A stretch of 13,790 nucleotides of DNA from Tannerella sp. (GCA_031277235.1 JAITMT010000508.1:1-13790), one strand, 5' to 3'. Shown: positions 7,024-13,790, counted from the stretch's first letter. The notes: generated from the letters alone by a model not told the origin. Program-made: numbers and translations.

Positions 7024-7365
7024 TGTCGTAAGTTAAAAGTTATCAAAACTTGCCGCAAAGTTAATCTTTTTATTGGAAAAAAGCCTCATTTCTCCAACAG
7101 ACTTTCCATCAGTTTGTTTTGCATGGAAAAAAAGGTTTTCAACTCCCAATGAATATTTCTTACTACTTTTGCAAAAAAGTAAAAAGGAAAGACAAATATT
7201 TGAAAAAATATTTTCAAAACAGAAAAGCGAAAACAAAACAGGTTTGTTCAAAGTTAATCAAAATAATTTAACTGCAAAAGATGAAATACATTGACTGTCA
7301 ATAAATAATATCAATGAAAGTTTTAGATTTCGAGCGTCTTATTTTATGTTAATTCTCAAAAATTT
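7024..7365. other. AT-rich intergenic region, no gene seen
   Basis: These 342 bases lie between the GH3-fusion stop codon and ettA. They are very AT-rich and contain two TAACTTTG promoter-like motifs reading toward ettA and one TACTTTTG (7164-7171) reading the other way. Short open frames on both strands (up to 73 codons) have Lys/Phe/Ser-rich translations with no start signal or domain and are not called. No strong terminator for the GH3-fusion gene was found here. Confidence 0.6.
7056..7063 (-). promoter_or_regulatory. Putative -7 promoter element for ettA
   Basis: TAACTTTG on the minus strand matches TAnnTTTG exactly and would start transcription about 25 nt before the ettA ATG. No TTTG is present at the expected -33 distance. 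A second identical TAACTTTG lies at 7249-7256, with a TTTG 18 nt upstream of it (7275-7278), so a longer leader of some 220 nt is also possible. Confidence 0.5.
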
Positions 7366-10356
7366 CTATTGTAAAGACTTATAAATCACATCCTGAATGC
7401 GTGTCCGGATGTTCAGCGAAAACAGTTCGGAATTTATGCGTGAAGGAAAAGTCCTGTTACTCAGGAAAATGAAAAACAGATTGTTTTCGGGATCAATCCA
7501 GAAACACGTTCCCGTGAAGCCGGTATGCCCGTAAACCGCTTCGGGCGCGAGCAGTCCGCAGGGCGAATTGTTGGGATTCTTGGCGTCGGGCTTGTCGAAA
7601 CCCAGTCCGCGCCGGCTGTTGGGCGATTTGCTGCCGGTAAACAGGCGGCAAGTTTTTGTGGACAAGAGCCTTTCGCCGCCATAAACGCCGTTGTTCAGGT
7701 ATAACTGCATGACTTTTGCCAGATCGTTGGCGTTGGAAAACAGCCCCGCGTTGCCCGACACGCCGCCCTGAAAAGCAGCCGATTCGTCGTGTACATATCC
7801 CCGAACCGTCTGTTTACGAACGAATTTATCAATTTCAGACGGCGCAATCAACGTCGAATCCATTTTGTTCAGCGGGTTGTAGGTCGTAGAGTTCGCGCCG
7901 AGGCGACTGAAAAAATTCCGGTCGAGAAACCTGTCCAACGCCTCGCCGGTTTGCTGTTCCACCATCATTTTGAGCAAAATGAAATTCACGTCGCTGTAAA
8001 CGTAATTGCCTGATTTTCCAAATCTTGCCCTTCTGATACCTTCGATGATACTGTCATTCACGAAAGCGTTGCTCACGTAAAAATTGTTTGCCACCTTTGT
8101 CGTGAAGCCGTTTTTGCCGCTTGTGGACACGTTTTTGGGATTGTACTTGAAATTCGGATTCACGTACGTTCTGGCATCGAAGCGCACGGGATGGGCGGCG
8201 TCTTTTCTGCCGCTGTACAGCGAGCCGTTGAAACTGTTCCGGTCTATCGCCATTTCAAAAAACGAAATCGTCGAGGGCAAACCCGATTCGTGATACAGCA
8301 GTTCGCGAATGGTAATATCTTCCTTATCAGTTCCTTTCAAGCCTTTTACGTAATTGGAGATTTTTTCCTTCAGCGTAAAATTTCCTTCGTCGTAACTTTT
8401 CATCACGGAAAGCAGTGTGCCCGTCGCCTTGGAAACCGAAGCAAGATCGTAAACGGTATTGTCCGTAACTTTCTGTTTCTTAGAATAATCCAGATAGCCG
8501 AACGTTTTGTCATACACAATCATTCCGTCCTTGACGACGAGAACCTGGCAGCCCGGATATGCCTCTTTTTCAAGTCCTTCCCGGACAATATCGTCGATTT
8601 GATTCATGCGATAGGGATTCAATCCCGCCTCTTCGGGACTTCCATAGCCCAGTCGCGTTTTTTCGGTTTGGATGCCTGTTCCGAACGCGAACAGGTCGGA
8701 GATTCCTACCGGCAAAGCGCCTTTCGCCGCTACGCCGCCGAAAATCAGTTGAGCCGCATAACTTTGTGCATAATAGGTTGATTCATAACCGATTATAACC
8801 GCTTGTGCACTCTCCAGCGACATCTGAAAAGAGGAACAATTGTAAGGCGTTGTGAATAGAACAAAAACCGTATTTACGTTGCGCGAAAGTTCCTGCAAAT
8901 CACGGCTGTCGGCGATATTTCCGTTGTGAATGCCGACGATAACCAAGTCATAGCCGGAAAGTTTATTGAAAACGTCCCGCCTCGCAGCGGCTTCCGAGCG
9001 GTCGGAAAGGGTGAAACAATCCACTTGGGCGTATTTTTTCAAGACCGCCTGAAATTCGTTGTCGCTGCCCGTCCCGAGGGAAACGGCGGCTATCCTGACC
9101 TTATCCAAATATTTGATGGGCAACAGATTATCCGTATTTTTCACCAGCGTAAGGGCTTCGGCGTTGAGTGCGGCATTGAGTGCGTCCGCGTGCGGCGTGT
9201 TCAATCTTCCCAATAGGTTTTTAGACGACAGCGGCAAGCCATTCTTGATACATAAAACATATTTATAACGCAGAATTTTCCGTACCCGCTCGTCCAAATC
9301 CTTTATTTTCAATTCCTTGTCCTTGACGGCTTTTTTGACGGCTTCAAATTCCCTGGCGGGATTTACGGGTCCGACCAGCACGTCGTTTCCGGCTTTAAGC
9401 GCCTCAACAGCAATGCTTTTCGTGTCACTTTCCAGGACGCTCTGCATTTGCAATCCGTCCGTGAAACAAAGCCCTTCAAAGCCCATGTCATTGCGCAACA
9501 GCCGCGTTACGACCTCCTTCGACAGCGAGCCCGGCATTCCTTTCGTTCCCAGGGCGGGAATATCGAGATGAGCCGTCATAATACCTGATAATCCGCTCTT
9601 TATGTATTGCCGGAACGGATAGAGTTCCACTTCTTCCAGTTCCTTGCGATTGCGATTGATGACGGGCAGAGCGTCGTGCGAATCAATGTCCGTATCGCCG
9701 TGTCCGGGAAAATGCTTGGCAACGGAGAGAACGCCTTCTCTTTCAAGCCCTTTGGAGTAGGCAATCGCCTTGCGGGCAACATCTTCGGGGTCTTCGCCGA
9801 AAGAGCGCGTCCCGATGACGGGGTTGGCAGGATTGCTGTTGACGTCAATGTCGGGTGCAAAATTGACGTGAATCCCCATTTCGCGACATTGACGCGCGAC
9901 TTCCGCACCGTAGGCTTCAATCAGTTTCAAGTCCGAAACGGCGCCCAGCATCATGTTTCGCGGAAATTGCGTCGTGTTTTTCAGGCGCATGGACAGCCCC
10001 CATTCGCCGTCCAAAGCCACCATCAAGGGAATATCCGCTTCTTCCTGAATACGCTTTGTAAGAAGGAGTTGCGATTCGGGATTACCTTTCTGAAACAAAA
10101 TTCCGCCGATTTTCTGATCCCGAATCAAACCGACGATTTTATTGATATTTTTTGCGGTGTTGTCGGGTGGAGCCACAATCATAAACAGTTGCCCGATGCG
10201 CTCGTCAACGCTCATCGTTTCAAATACGGAATCTACCCAATATTCCATATCCCGCTCATTCACAGACGAAAACAGGACGGATTTTGTTTGAGCCTGCACA
10301 GACGAAAACAGGGCGATAAAAACGGATAGCAGAATGGATTGATTGATTTTTAACAT
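7366..10356 (-). CDS. Secreted GH3 beta-N-acetylglucosaminidase fused to a serine hydrolase
   Basis: A 996-residue exported two-enzyme protein. The start at 10356 is chosen because a full promoter covers the longer frame's start at 10410, and because it gives a clean signal peptide, MLKINQSILLSVFIALFSSV then QA, cleaved after Ala22. The GH3 domain (about 35-380) is NagZ-like: KHFPGHGDTDIDSHD (214-228) holds general acid/base His227 and CFTDGLQM holds nucleophile Asp300. NagZ enzymes remove GlcNAc from muropeptides. A smaller alpha/beta domain follows (about 400-560). The C-terminal beta-lactamase/class C PBP fold (about 585-985) has the SVSK motif with Ser640 and Lys643, YSD (787-789) and HTG (944-946) in place of KTG. 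The fusion suggests combined sugar and peptide or ester cleavage during periplasmic peptidoglycan turnover. AAGGA lies just before the ATG. Confidence 0.9.
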   Translation of the reverse strand: MLKINQSILLSVFIALFSSVQAQTKSVLFSSVNERDMEYWVDSVFETMSVDERIGQLFMIVAPPDNTAKNINKIVGLIRDQKIGGILFQKGNPESQLLLTKRIQEEADIPLMVALDGEWGLSMRLKNTTQFPRNMMLGAVSDLKLIEAYGAEVARQCREMGIHVNFAPDIDVNSNPANPVIGTRSFGEDPEDVARKAIAYSKGLEREGVLSVAKHFPGHGDTDIDSHDALPVINRNRKELEEVELYPFRQYIKSGLSGIMTAHLDIPALGTKGMPGSLSKEVVTRLLRNDMGFEGLCFTDGLQMQSVLESDTKSIAVEALKAGNDVLVGPVNPAREFEAVKKAVKDKELKIKDLDERVRKILRYKYVLCIKNGLPLSSKNLLGRLNTPHADALNAALNAEALTLVKNTDNLLPIKYLDKVRIAAVSLGTGSDNEFQAVLKKYAQVDCFTLSDRSEAAARRDVFNKLSGYDLVIVGIHNGNIADSRDLQELSRNVNTVFVLFTTPYNCSSFQMSLESAQAVIIGYESTYYAQSYAAQLIFGGVAAKGALPVGISDLFAFGTGIQTEKTRLGYGSPEEAGLNPYRMNQIDDIVREGLEKEAYPGCQVLVVKDGMIVYDKTFGYLDYSKKQKVTDNTVYDLASVSKATGTLLSVMKSYDEGNFTLKEKISNYVKGLKGTDKEDITIRELLYHESGLPSTISFFEMAIDRNSFNGSLYSGRKDAAHPVRFDARTYVNPNFKYNPKNVSTSGKNGFTTKVANNFYVSNAFVNDSIIEGIRRARFGKSGNYVYSDVNFILLKMMVEQQTGEALDRFLDRNFFSRLGANSTTYNPLNKMDSTLIAPSEIDKFVRKQTVRGYVHDESAAFQGGVSGNAGLFSNANDLAKVMQLYLNNGVYGGERLLSTKTCRLFTGSKSPNSRRGLGFDKPDAKNPNNSPCGLLAPEAVYGHTGFTGTCFWIDPENNLFFIFLSNRTFPSRINSELFSLNIRTRIQDVIYKSLQ

Positions 10357-10379
10357 TTCCTTATTACATAAAAAACATG

Positions 10380-10411
10380 CAAAAGTAATGATTTTTATTG
10401 AGAAAGGCAAA
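10380..10411 (-). promoter_or_regulatory. Bacteroidota-type promoter of the GH3-fusion gene
   Basis: On the minus strand TTTG (10408-10411) is followed after exactly 20 nt by TACTTTTG (10380-10387), matching both the -33 TTTG and the -7 TAnnTTTG consensus. The start codon at 10356 is 23 nt further on. The promoter overlaps the first codons of the longest possible frame, which argues for the shorter protein. Confidence 0.8.
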
Positions 10412-10468
10412 CTTGGGGGGAAGTTTTTTCATCCGGTAAGGAAGAGAATTTGGTGGAAACTGTTTCTC

Positions 10469-10512
10469 AAAAAATAACCTTCCCTTTTCCAAAACAATTG
10501 GAAGAGGGAAGG
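10469..10512 (-). terminator. Intrinsic terminator after the first small lipoprotein gene
   Basis: A 15-bp stem pairs 10478-10492 with 10498-10512 (one G-T pair, five-base loop). On the minus strand it is followed by TTATTTTTTG, a good U-tract. It separates the lipoprotein gene ending at 10580 from the GH3-fusion promoter. Confidence 0.85.
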
Positions 10513-10579
10513 CTATCAAACCGTCTCAATCGGCAATGTCTCCAAGATTCAATTTCTGATGTCTCCGAAAATGCAGATT

Positions 10580-10954
10580 TTACTGAGCGCCTTGCATGGT
10601 TTTTGCAGCCTCTTCGGAGAATTTTTGCATTACGTCTGCAAATTCCTGCCATTTTTGGGGATCGTTTGCCAATTCGGTTTGCAATTCCGTCGAAATAGCG
10701 GCCATTTTTTCTGCAATTTCAGTGTACTCTTTTGTTGCATCAACATCGCCTTTCGCTACCTTTTCGAGAAGCGGAGTTGCCTGTTCGATCAACTTTTTGT
10801 ACTCGTCAATTTTGCTGCCCGATGCGGGAGTTGCCTGTACTTCCTGCGTTGCTTCCGGAGTTGCCTCCTGGGTAGCATCCTGTTTTTTACCACTGTTACA
10901 TGCTGTAAATGAAATCATTAATACAGCAATCATAGATACCAATACTTTTTTCAT
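10580..10954 (-). CDS. Small helical lipoprotein, copy A
   Basis: A 124-residue lipoprotein of unknown function. MKKVLVSMIAVLMISFTAC is a signal peptide with acylated Cys19. A Thr/Gln/Glu/Ala/Pro-rich linker (about 24-45, TQEATPEATQEVQATPASG) leads to an all-helical domain of about 80 residues ending in MQGAQ. It vaguely recalls DUF6591-type Bacteroidales lipoproteins (acidic Tyr/Lys helices with GDxxA), but I cannot confirm this. The neighbouring gene encodes a paralogue: over the last 80 residues 52 are identical by hand alignment, including ISTELQTELANDP. AAGG four bases before the ATG may serve as a ribosome-binding site. It has its own promoter and a strong terminator, so it is probably monocistronic and may be abundant. 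Location: envelope, anchored by lipid. Confidence 0.85.
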   Translation of the reverse strand: MKKVLVSMIAVLMISFTACNSGKKQDATQEATPEATQEVQATPASGSKIDEYKKLIEQATPLLEKVAKGDVDATKEYTEIAEKMAAISTELQTELANDPQKWQEFADVMQKFSEEAAKTMQGAQ

Positions 10955-11002
10955 TTTACCTTAAAAATTTAAAATTTAATACTTTTATTCCTAAAACGGG
11001 GA

Positions 11003-11034
11003 CAAAAGTACAACAAAAAATGATATAACACACA
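11003..11034 (-). promoter_or_regulatory. Promoter of small lipoprotein copy A
   Basis: TACTTTTG (11003-11010) matches the -7 consensus, with TGTG (11031-11034), one base off TTTG, exactly 20 nt upstream. The start codon is 48 nt downstream of the -7 element. The surrounding bases are homologous to those upstream of copy B. Confidence 0.65.
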
Positions 11035-11042
11035 TTTTTTCT

Positions 11043-11063
11043 TAAAAAAGATTAAAAAATCTT
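11043..11063 (-). terminator. Weak terminator after small lipoprotein copy B
   Basis: AAGATT (11048-11053) pairs with AATCTT (11058-11063) around an AAAA loop. On the minus strand a T tract (complement of 11044-11049) overlaps and follows the stem. Only six A/T-rich pairs form, so readthrough into copy A is likely. Confidence 0.4.
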
Positions 11064-11079
11064 CAAAAAGTTTTATTTT

Positions 11080-11493
11080 TTATTGAGCGCCTTGCATGGC
11101 TTTCTGAGTTTCTACAGCAAATTTGTTCCCTATCTCTTGAAATTCTTTCATTTTCTCGGGATCGTTTGCCAGTTCGGTTTGCAATTCTGTCGAAATAGTT
11201 GCCAATTTTTTCGCAATTTCAGTGAACTCTTTTGTTGCAGCAGTATCGCCCTGGTTTGCCTTTACCATAAGCGGAGCTGCTTGCTCCATCAACTTTTTGA
11301 ACTCGTCCAATTTACTTCCCGATGCGGGAGTATCTACTACTTCCCGGGTTGTTTCCGGAGTTTCTTCCTGCTTTGCCTCCTGCCTGGTTGCTTCCGGAGT
11401 TTCCTCCCGGTTTGCATCCTGTTTTTTACCACTGTTACATGCTGTAAATGAAATCATTAACATAGCAATCATTGATACCAATACTTTTCTCAT
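11080..11493 (-). CDS. Small helical lipoprotein, copy B
   Basis: A 137-residue paralogue of the next gene downstream, of unknown function. The ATG at 11493 gives MRKVLVSMIAMLMISFTAC, aligned residue for residue with copy A and with Cys19 as the lipid anchor; the longer frame from a TTG at 11505 would add four residues and is rejected. GGA lies just upstream. The linker is longer than in copy A and internally duplicated: REETPEATR and QEETPETTR are separated by QEAK. The helical domain ends in the same MQGAQ. Compared with copy A, residues after ANDP diverge most (EKMKEFQEIGNKFAVETQKA). It lies 125 nt upstream of copy A on the same strand and has a weaker version of the same promoter. No catalytic motif is visible; a structural or chaperone-like envelope role is a guess only. 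Confidence 0.85.
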   Translation of the reverse strand: MRKVLVSMIAMLMISFTACNSGKKQDANREETPEATRQEAKQEETPETTREVVDTPASGSKLDEFKKLMEQAAPLMVKANQGDTAATKEFTEIAKKLATISTELQTELANDPEKMKEFQEIGNKFAVETQKAMQGAQ

Positions 11494-11537
11494 CTTTCCT
11501 TTCAAATTTAATACTATATATTTCTATAAAACAGCGA

Positions 11538-11545
11538 CATAAGTA
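11538..11545 (-). promoter_or_regulatory. Degenerate -7 element of small lipoprotein copy B
   Basis: TACTTATG is the positional equivalent of copy A's TACTTTTG, with one change in the invariant TTTG. The -33 position 20 nt upstream reads TATG. Bases 11536-11558 match 11001-11023 at 21 of 23 positions. The promoter is predicted to be weaker than that of copy A. Confidence 0.5.
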
Positions 11546-11592
11546 CAATAAAAAATGAATCTCCGCATAAACACCCAAAAGAGTGCAAAAAT

Positions 11593-11711
11593 GAATCCAA
11601 CGGATTCAAATATTTATAGAAAACGCAATTCGGATTAATATACGACTCCTTCGGAGTCGAACGGGGTTGAAATATGACATTTTCTATAAACATACAATCC
11701 CGTTGGGATTG
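11593..11711. repeat. Three-hairpin inverted-repeat element after trpS
   Basis: Arms 11594-11622 and 11681-11710 are imperfect inverted copies ending inward in TTTATAGAAA and TTTCTATAAA. Hairpins are GAATCC-AAC-GGATTC (11593-11607), CGACTCC-TTC-GGAGTCG (11643-11659) and CAATCCC-GTT-GGGATTG (11695-11711). The middle one lies within one base of the dyad axis, and the centres (11600, 11651, 11703) are 51 and 52 nt apart. The layout equals that of the element at 1728-1849. The element lies between the trpS stop and the copy B promoter and could also act as a 3' end for trpS. Confidence 0.8.
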
Positions 11712-11756
11712 AAAAGTTGTTTGGGTATGAATAGGGATATACATATAAAAAAAACA

Positions 11757-12749
11757 TCAAAAAGTTTTAAAACCCATGATTTCGCGAACATCCCGAAGCG
11801 TTTTTCCGGCGCTTTCCCGAGCCTTTTCCGCCCCCTGCCGCCGCACTTTCAGGAGATATTCCGTATCGTTTTTAATCGCATTTATCCGCTCGCGAACAGG
11901 CGTCGTAACCTTGATAATATCTTCGGCTAACTGCTTTTTCAAACTTCCGTACCATTTTGTTTCACCCGTAATCCACAGATTATCATAATGTTCAACGATA
12001 TCCGGCGTTGAGACTACTTTTAGAATGGTAAACAGATTTTCGATATAATCCGGCTTGGGCGTGTTCGGACCTTCGGGACCGTTGTCCGTCAAAGCGCCTT
12101 TCACTTTTTTCTCGATGATTTTCGGTTCGTCCATCAGATAAATGCAATTGCCTTCCGATTTGCCCATTTTGCCGCTACCGTCCAACCCCGGAATTTTGGT
12201 GAGTTCCCTGCCAAAATTATACGCCATCGGCTGTTTGAAATATTCCACATCATAACGGTGATTGAAGCGTTTGGCAAAATTACGGGTCATTTCCAGATGT
12301 TGTTCCTGGTCTTTGCCCACCGGCACGTAATCGGCGTTATGTATCAGAATATCAGTTGCCATCAGAACGGGATAGGTAAATAAACCAGCGTTGACATTAT
12401 CGGGATTTTGCCGCGCCTTTTCCTTGAACGAAACGGTTTTTTCCAGTTCGCCCATGTAAGCCTGCATGTTCAGTAGGAGATACAGTTCGGCGATTTCCGG
12501 CACGTCGCTTTGGATGTAAATTGTCGCTTTTTCAGGGTCTAACCCGCACGCCAGATATTCCGAAAGAATATTGGTTACATTGATATACAGCATCTTGGGA
12601 TCGGGATGTGTAGTCAGGGCATGCCAGTCGGCGATGAAGAAAAAACACCTGTTTTCCTCCTGCATTTTCAGGAAGTTAATCATCGCGCCGTAATAATTTC
12701 CCAAATGCAAATTTCCGGTCGGGCGAATACCGCTTAAAACTGTTTTCAT
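11757..12749 (-). CDS. trpS: Tryptophanyl-tRNA synthetase
   Basis: A 330-residue class I aminoacyl-tRNA synthetase, close to the usual bacterial length of about 330. It charges tRNA-Trp with tryptophan using ATP in the cytoplasm. The N-terminal SGIRPTGNLHLGNYYGAM carries the HIGH-type motif (HLGN, 15-18); GKMGKSEGN (193-201) carries the KMSKS-type loop. MATDIL (130-135) and VGKDQEQH (144-151) are typical tryptophan-site and dimer-interface segments. The C-terminal helices after about 240 form the anticodon-binding part. The start codon is supported by the alignment of MKTVLSGIRPTG with other TrpS proteins. A TACCTTTG -7 element lies 26 nt upstream. The gene is likely monocistronic. Confidence 0.97.
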   Translation of the reverse strand: MKTVLSGIRPTGNLHLGNYYGAMINFLKMQEENRCFFFIADWHALTTHPDPKMLYINVTNILSEYLACGLDPEKATIYIQSDVPEIAELYLLLNMQAYMGELEKTVSFKEKARQNPDNVNAGLFTYPVLMATDILIHNADYVPVGKDQEQHLEMTRNFAKRFNHRYDVEYFKQPMAYNFGRELTKIPGLDGSGKMGKSEGNCIYLMDEPKIIEKKVKGALTDNGPEGPNTPKPDYIENLFTILKVVSTPDIVEHYDNLWITGETKWYGSLKKQLAEDIIKVTTPVRERINAIKNDTEYLLKVRRQGAEKARESAGKTLRDVREIMGFKTF

Positions 12750-12775
12750 ATTGCTACTTTTTTACAAAACGGCTG

Positions 12776-12783
12776 CAAAGGTA
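12776..12783 (-). promoter_or_regulatory. Putative -7 promoter element of trpS
   Basis: TACCTTTG on the minus strand matches TAnnTTTG exactly, 26 nt before the trpS start codon. No TTTG is present at 19-20 nt upstream, so the -33 element is weak or absent. No leader-peptide attenuator or T-box is visible; the leader would be under 20 nt. Confidence 0.6.
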
Positions 12784-12854
12784 ATAAAAATTACAGCGAT
12801 TTCAGCCATTTCGACAAAAGTTCCGTCATAAGTTGATGATATTCAAGTATTCGT

Positions 12855-13790
12855 TTATTGTTGTACCTGTTTTTCCTTCATGGCATTAAATTGATAGATG
12901 CAGCGACTTTTGTACGTTTCGCCCGGACGGAGCACCGTGCTTGGGAATGACGGCTGGTTCGGACTGTCGGGATAGTGCTGTGTTTCAAGGCATACCGCAC
13001 CTCTGTGAAGATATTTTACGCCATGTTTGCCGGGATCGGCTCTGCCCATAAAATTACCGCTGTAAAACTGAATGCCCGGCTCGGTGGTGTAAACGTCCAT
13101 GGTAATGCCGCTTTCGTCGTTGTAAAGCCATGCTGCCCGCTCTTCTATGTTACCGTTGGTCTTCAAAATCCAGTTGTGATCATAGCCTTTACCGATTTGT
13201 ATTTGCTCGTAGGGGGCGTCAATTCCGTAATTTATAAGTTGCGAACGGTACCGCAAGTCCATCGGCGTGCTGTCCACCGCTGCTATTGCAGTGGGAATGA
13301 GCGTAGTATCCACCGCCGTGAAGGAATCTGCATTGATATAAATGTAGTGATTCAGAATTTGCGTACCCAAGTTTCCCGAAAGATTAAAATAGGAGTGGTT
13401 GGTGAGATTCACAACCGTCGGCTTGTCGGTAGTTGCCTCATACTGAATATCTAACGCAGCATCGTCGCGTAAAGTGTACGTTACTGTAACGTTCAGATTT
13501 CCGGGAAAACCTTCTTCGCCGTCTTTGGAAAGATAAGTCAGTTTAAGCGTTTGAGCATCAATCTTTTCGGCATCCCATACCTGATTGTGAAAACCTTTGG
13601 GACCTCCGTGAAGGCTGTTTCCGTTGTTGTTTTTCGCCAGGTTATACGTCTGACCGTCAAGCGTAAACGTCCCGCCTTTGATGCGGTTTCCGTATCTGCC
13701 GATTAGCGCGCCGTAGTTGCCGTCGGGTTTGGCGAGATAGTCTTGAATCGTGCCGTATCCCAGTACGACGTCAGTCATATTTCCCTGTCT
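12855..13790 (-). CDS. galM: Aldose 1-epimerase (galactose mutarotase), N-terminus outside the window
   Basis: The frame stays open to the right edge (residues RQGN precede the first visible Met at 13778), and GalM proteins normally have some 50-90 residues before MTDVVLGY, so the true start lies outside. About 311 residues are visible. GalM interconverts alpha and beta anomers of galactose, glucose and other aldoses. Counting from that Met, the family motifs are GRYGNRIKGGTFTLDG (27-42), His57 in SLHGGPKGFHNQVW, His128 in NLTNHSYFNL and the catalytic-base Glu265 in CLETQHYPDSPN. The C-terminus has a short extra KEKQVQQ. Many Bacteroidota GalM proteins are exported, but the part that would show a signal peptide is missing. 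trpS lies 105 nt downstream with its own promoter. Confidence 0.93.
   Translation of the reverse strand, partial: RQGNMTDVVLGYGTIQDYLAKPDGNYGALIGRYGNRIKGGTFTLDGQTYNLAKNNNGNSLHGGPKGFHNQVWDAEKIDAQTLKLTYLSKDGEEGFPGNLNVTVTYTLRDDAALDIQYEATTDKPTVVNLTNHSYFNLSGNLGTQILNHYIYINADSFTAVDTTLIPTAIAAVDSTPMDLRYRSQLINYGIDAPYEQIQIGKGYDHNWILKTNGNIEERAAWLYNDESGITMDVYTTEPGIQFYSGNFMGRADPGKHGVKYLHRGAVCLETQHYPDSPNQPSFPSTVLRPGETYKSRCIYQFNAMKEKQVQQ

Larger units (their letters stand above)
10580..11558. repeat. Tandem gene-plus-promoter duplication
   Basis: Copy A spans about 10580-11023 and copy B about 11080-11558, in direct orientation. Homology covers both coding sequences and continues through the leader to the promoter. 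A long run of DNA around the signal peptide (10885-10920 and 11424-11459) is nearly identical, suggesting a recent duplication or gene conversion. The 11024-11079 spacer has the weak terminator. Confidence 0.75.

Noticed and set aside
7164..7171. Plus-strand TACTTTTG resembling a promoter -7 element
   Set aside because: No -33 TTTG at the right distance and no credible gene downstream; an eight-base match is expected by chance in AT-rich DNA.
9607..10329. Antisense frame of 240 codons opposite the GH3 domain
   Set aside because: The minus-strand product is unambiguous and the antisense translation has no recognisable features.
10357..10410. 18-residue N-terminal extension of the GH3-fusion protein
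   Set aside because: It overlaps the consensus promoter and would bury the signal peptide.
12783..12854. Open tail in another frame just after galM, ending RILEYHQLMTELLSKWLKSL
   Set aside because: It reads like an amphipathic peptide, but the only start leaves 12 residues and a stop closes it upstream. It could be a gene remnant, yet nothing supports expression.

Overview
The window looks like a chromosomal segment of a Bacteroidales (Bacteroidota) bacterium. Supporting signs are promoters of the Bacteroidota type (a -7 element TAnnTTTG, once with a -33 TTTG at a 20-nt spacing), few Shine-Dalgarno sites, AT-rich leaders, many lipoproteins and Sec-exported proteins, a GH3/serine-hydrolase fusion typical of the phylum, and intergenic hairpin repeats of a kind common in Bacteroidales. 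The genus cannot be fixed from the sequence. No rRNA, tRNA, CRISPR array, transposase or phage gene was seen.

Layout from left to right. Positions 1-284: a plus-strand terminator of a gene outside the window, then about ten 21-bp tandem repeats. 285-1691 (-): an sn-glycerol-1-phosphate dehydrogenase-like protein with a repeat-derived in-frame insert near its N-terminus. 1692-2024: a divergent intergenic region filled by two structured repeat elements. 2025-3689 (+): a GH123-like/DUF4091 lipoprotein. 3782-4633 and 4661-5287 (-): a transglutaminase-like lipoprotein and a secreted DUF1080 (3-keto-glycoside hydrolase-like) protein. 5341-7023 (-): ettA, a ribosome-associated ABC-F ATPase. 7366-10356 (-): a secreted GH3 beta-N-acetylglucosaminidase fused to a beta-lactamase-fold serine hydrolase. 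10580-11493 (-): a recent tandem duplication of a small lipoprotein gene together with its promoter. 11594-11710: a third structured repeat. 11757-12749 (-): trpS. 12855 to the right edge (-): galM, which lacks its N-terminus here because the window ends.

Apart from the DUF4091 gene, every gene reads leftward. Most appear to be separate transcription units with their own promoters or terminators. The one likely operon is ettA - DUF1080 - transglutaminase-like (gaps of 53 and 27 nt). The themes are ordinary for the phylum: glycan and cell-wall turnover at the cell surface (DUF4091, DUF1080, GH3 fusion, GalM), small envelope lipoproteins, and core translation (TrpS, EttA).

The least expected signal is in the non-coding DNA. 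Two intergenic elements (1728-1849 and 11594-11710) share one architecture: three short hairpins, the middle one on the symmetry axis of a long inverted repeat, with centres 51-52 nt apart. Their arms also share the pattern ATCCC-loop-GGGAT, 10-11 nt, TAGAAA. They look like two diverged members of one mobile or structured repeat family. A fragment sharing an 11-of-12 match with the first element lies inside the coding sequence of the dehydrogenase. I found no convincing new multi-gene system.
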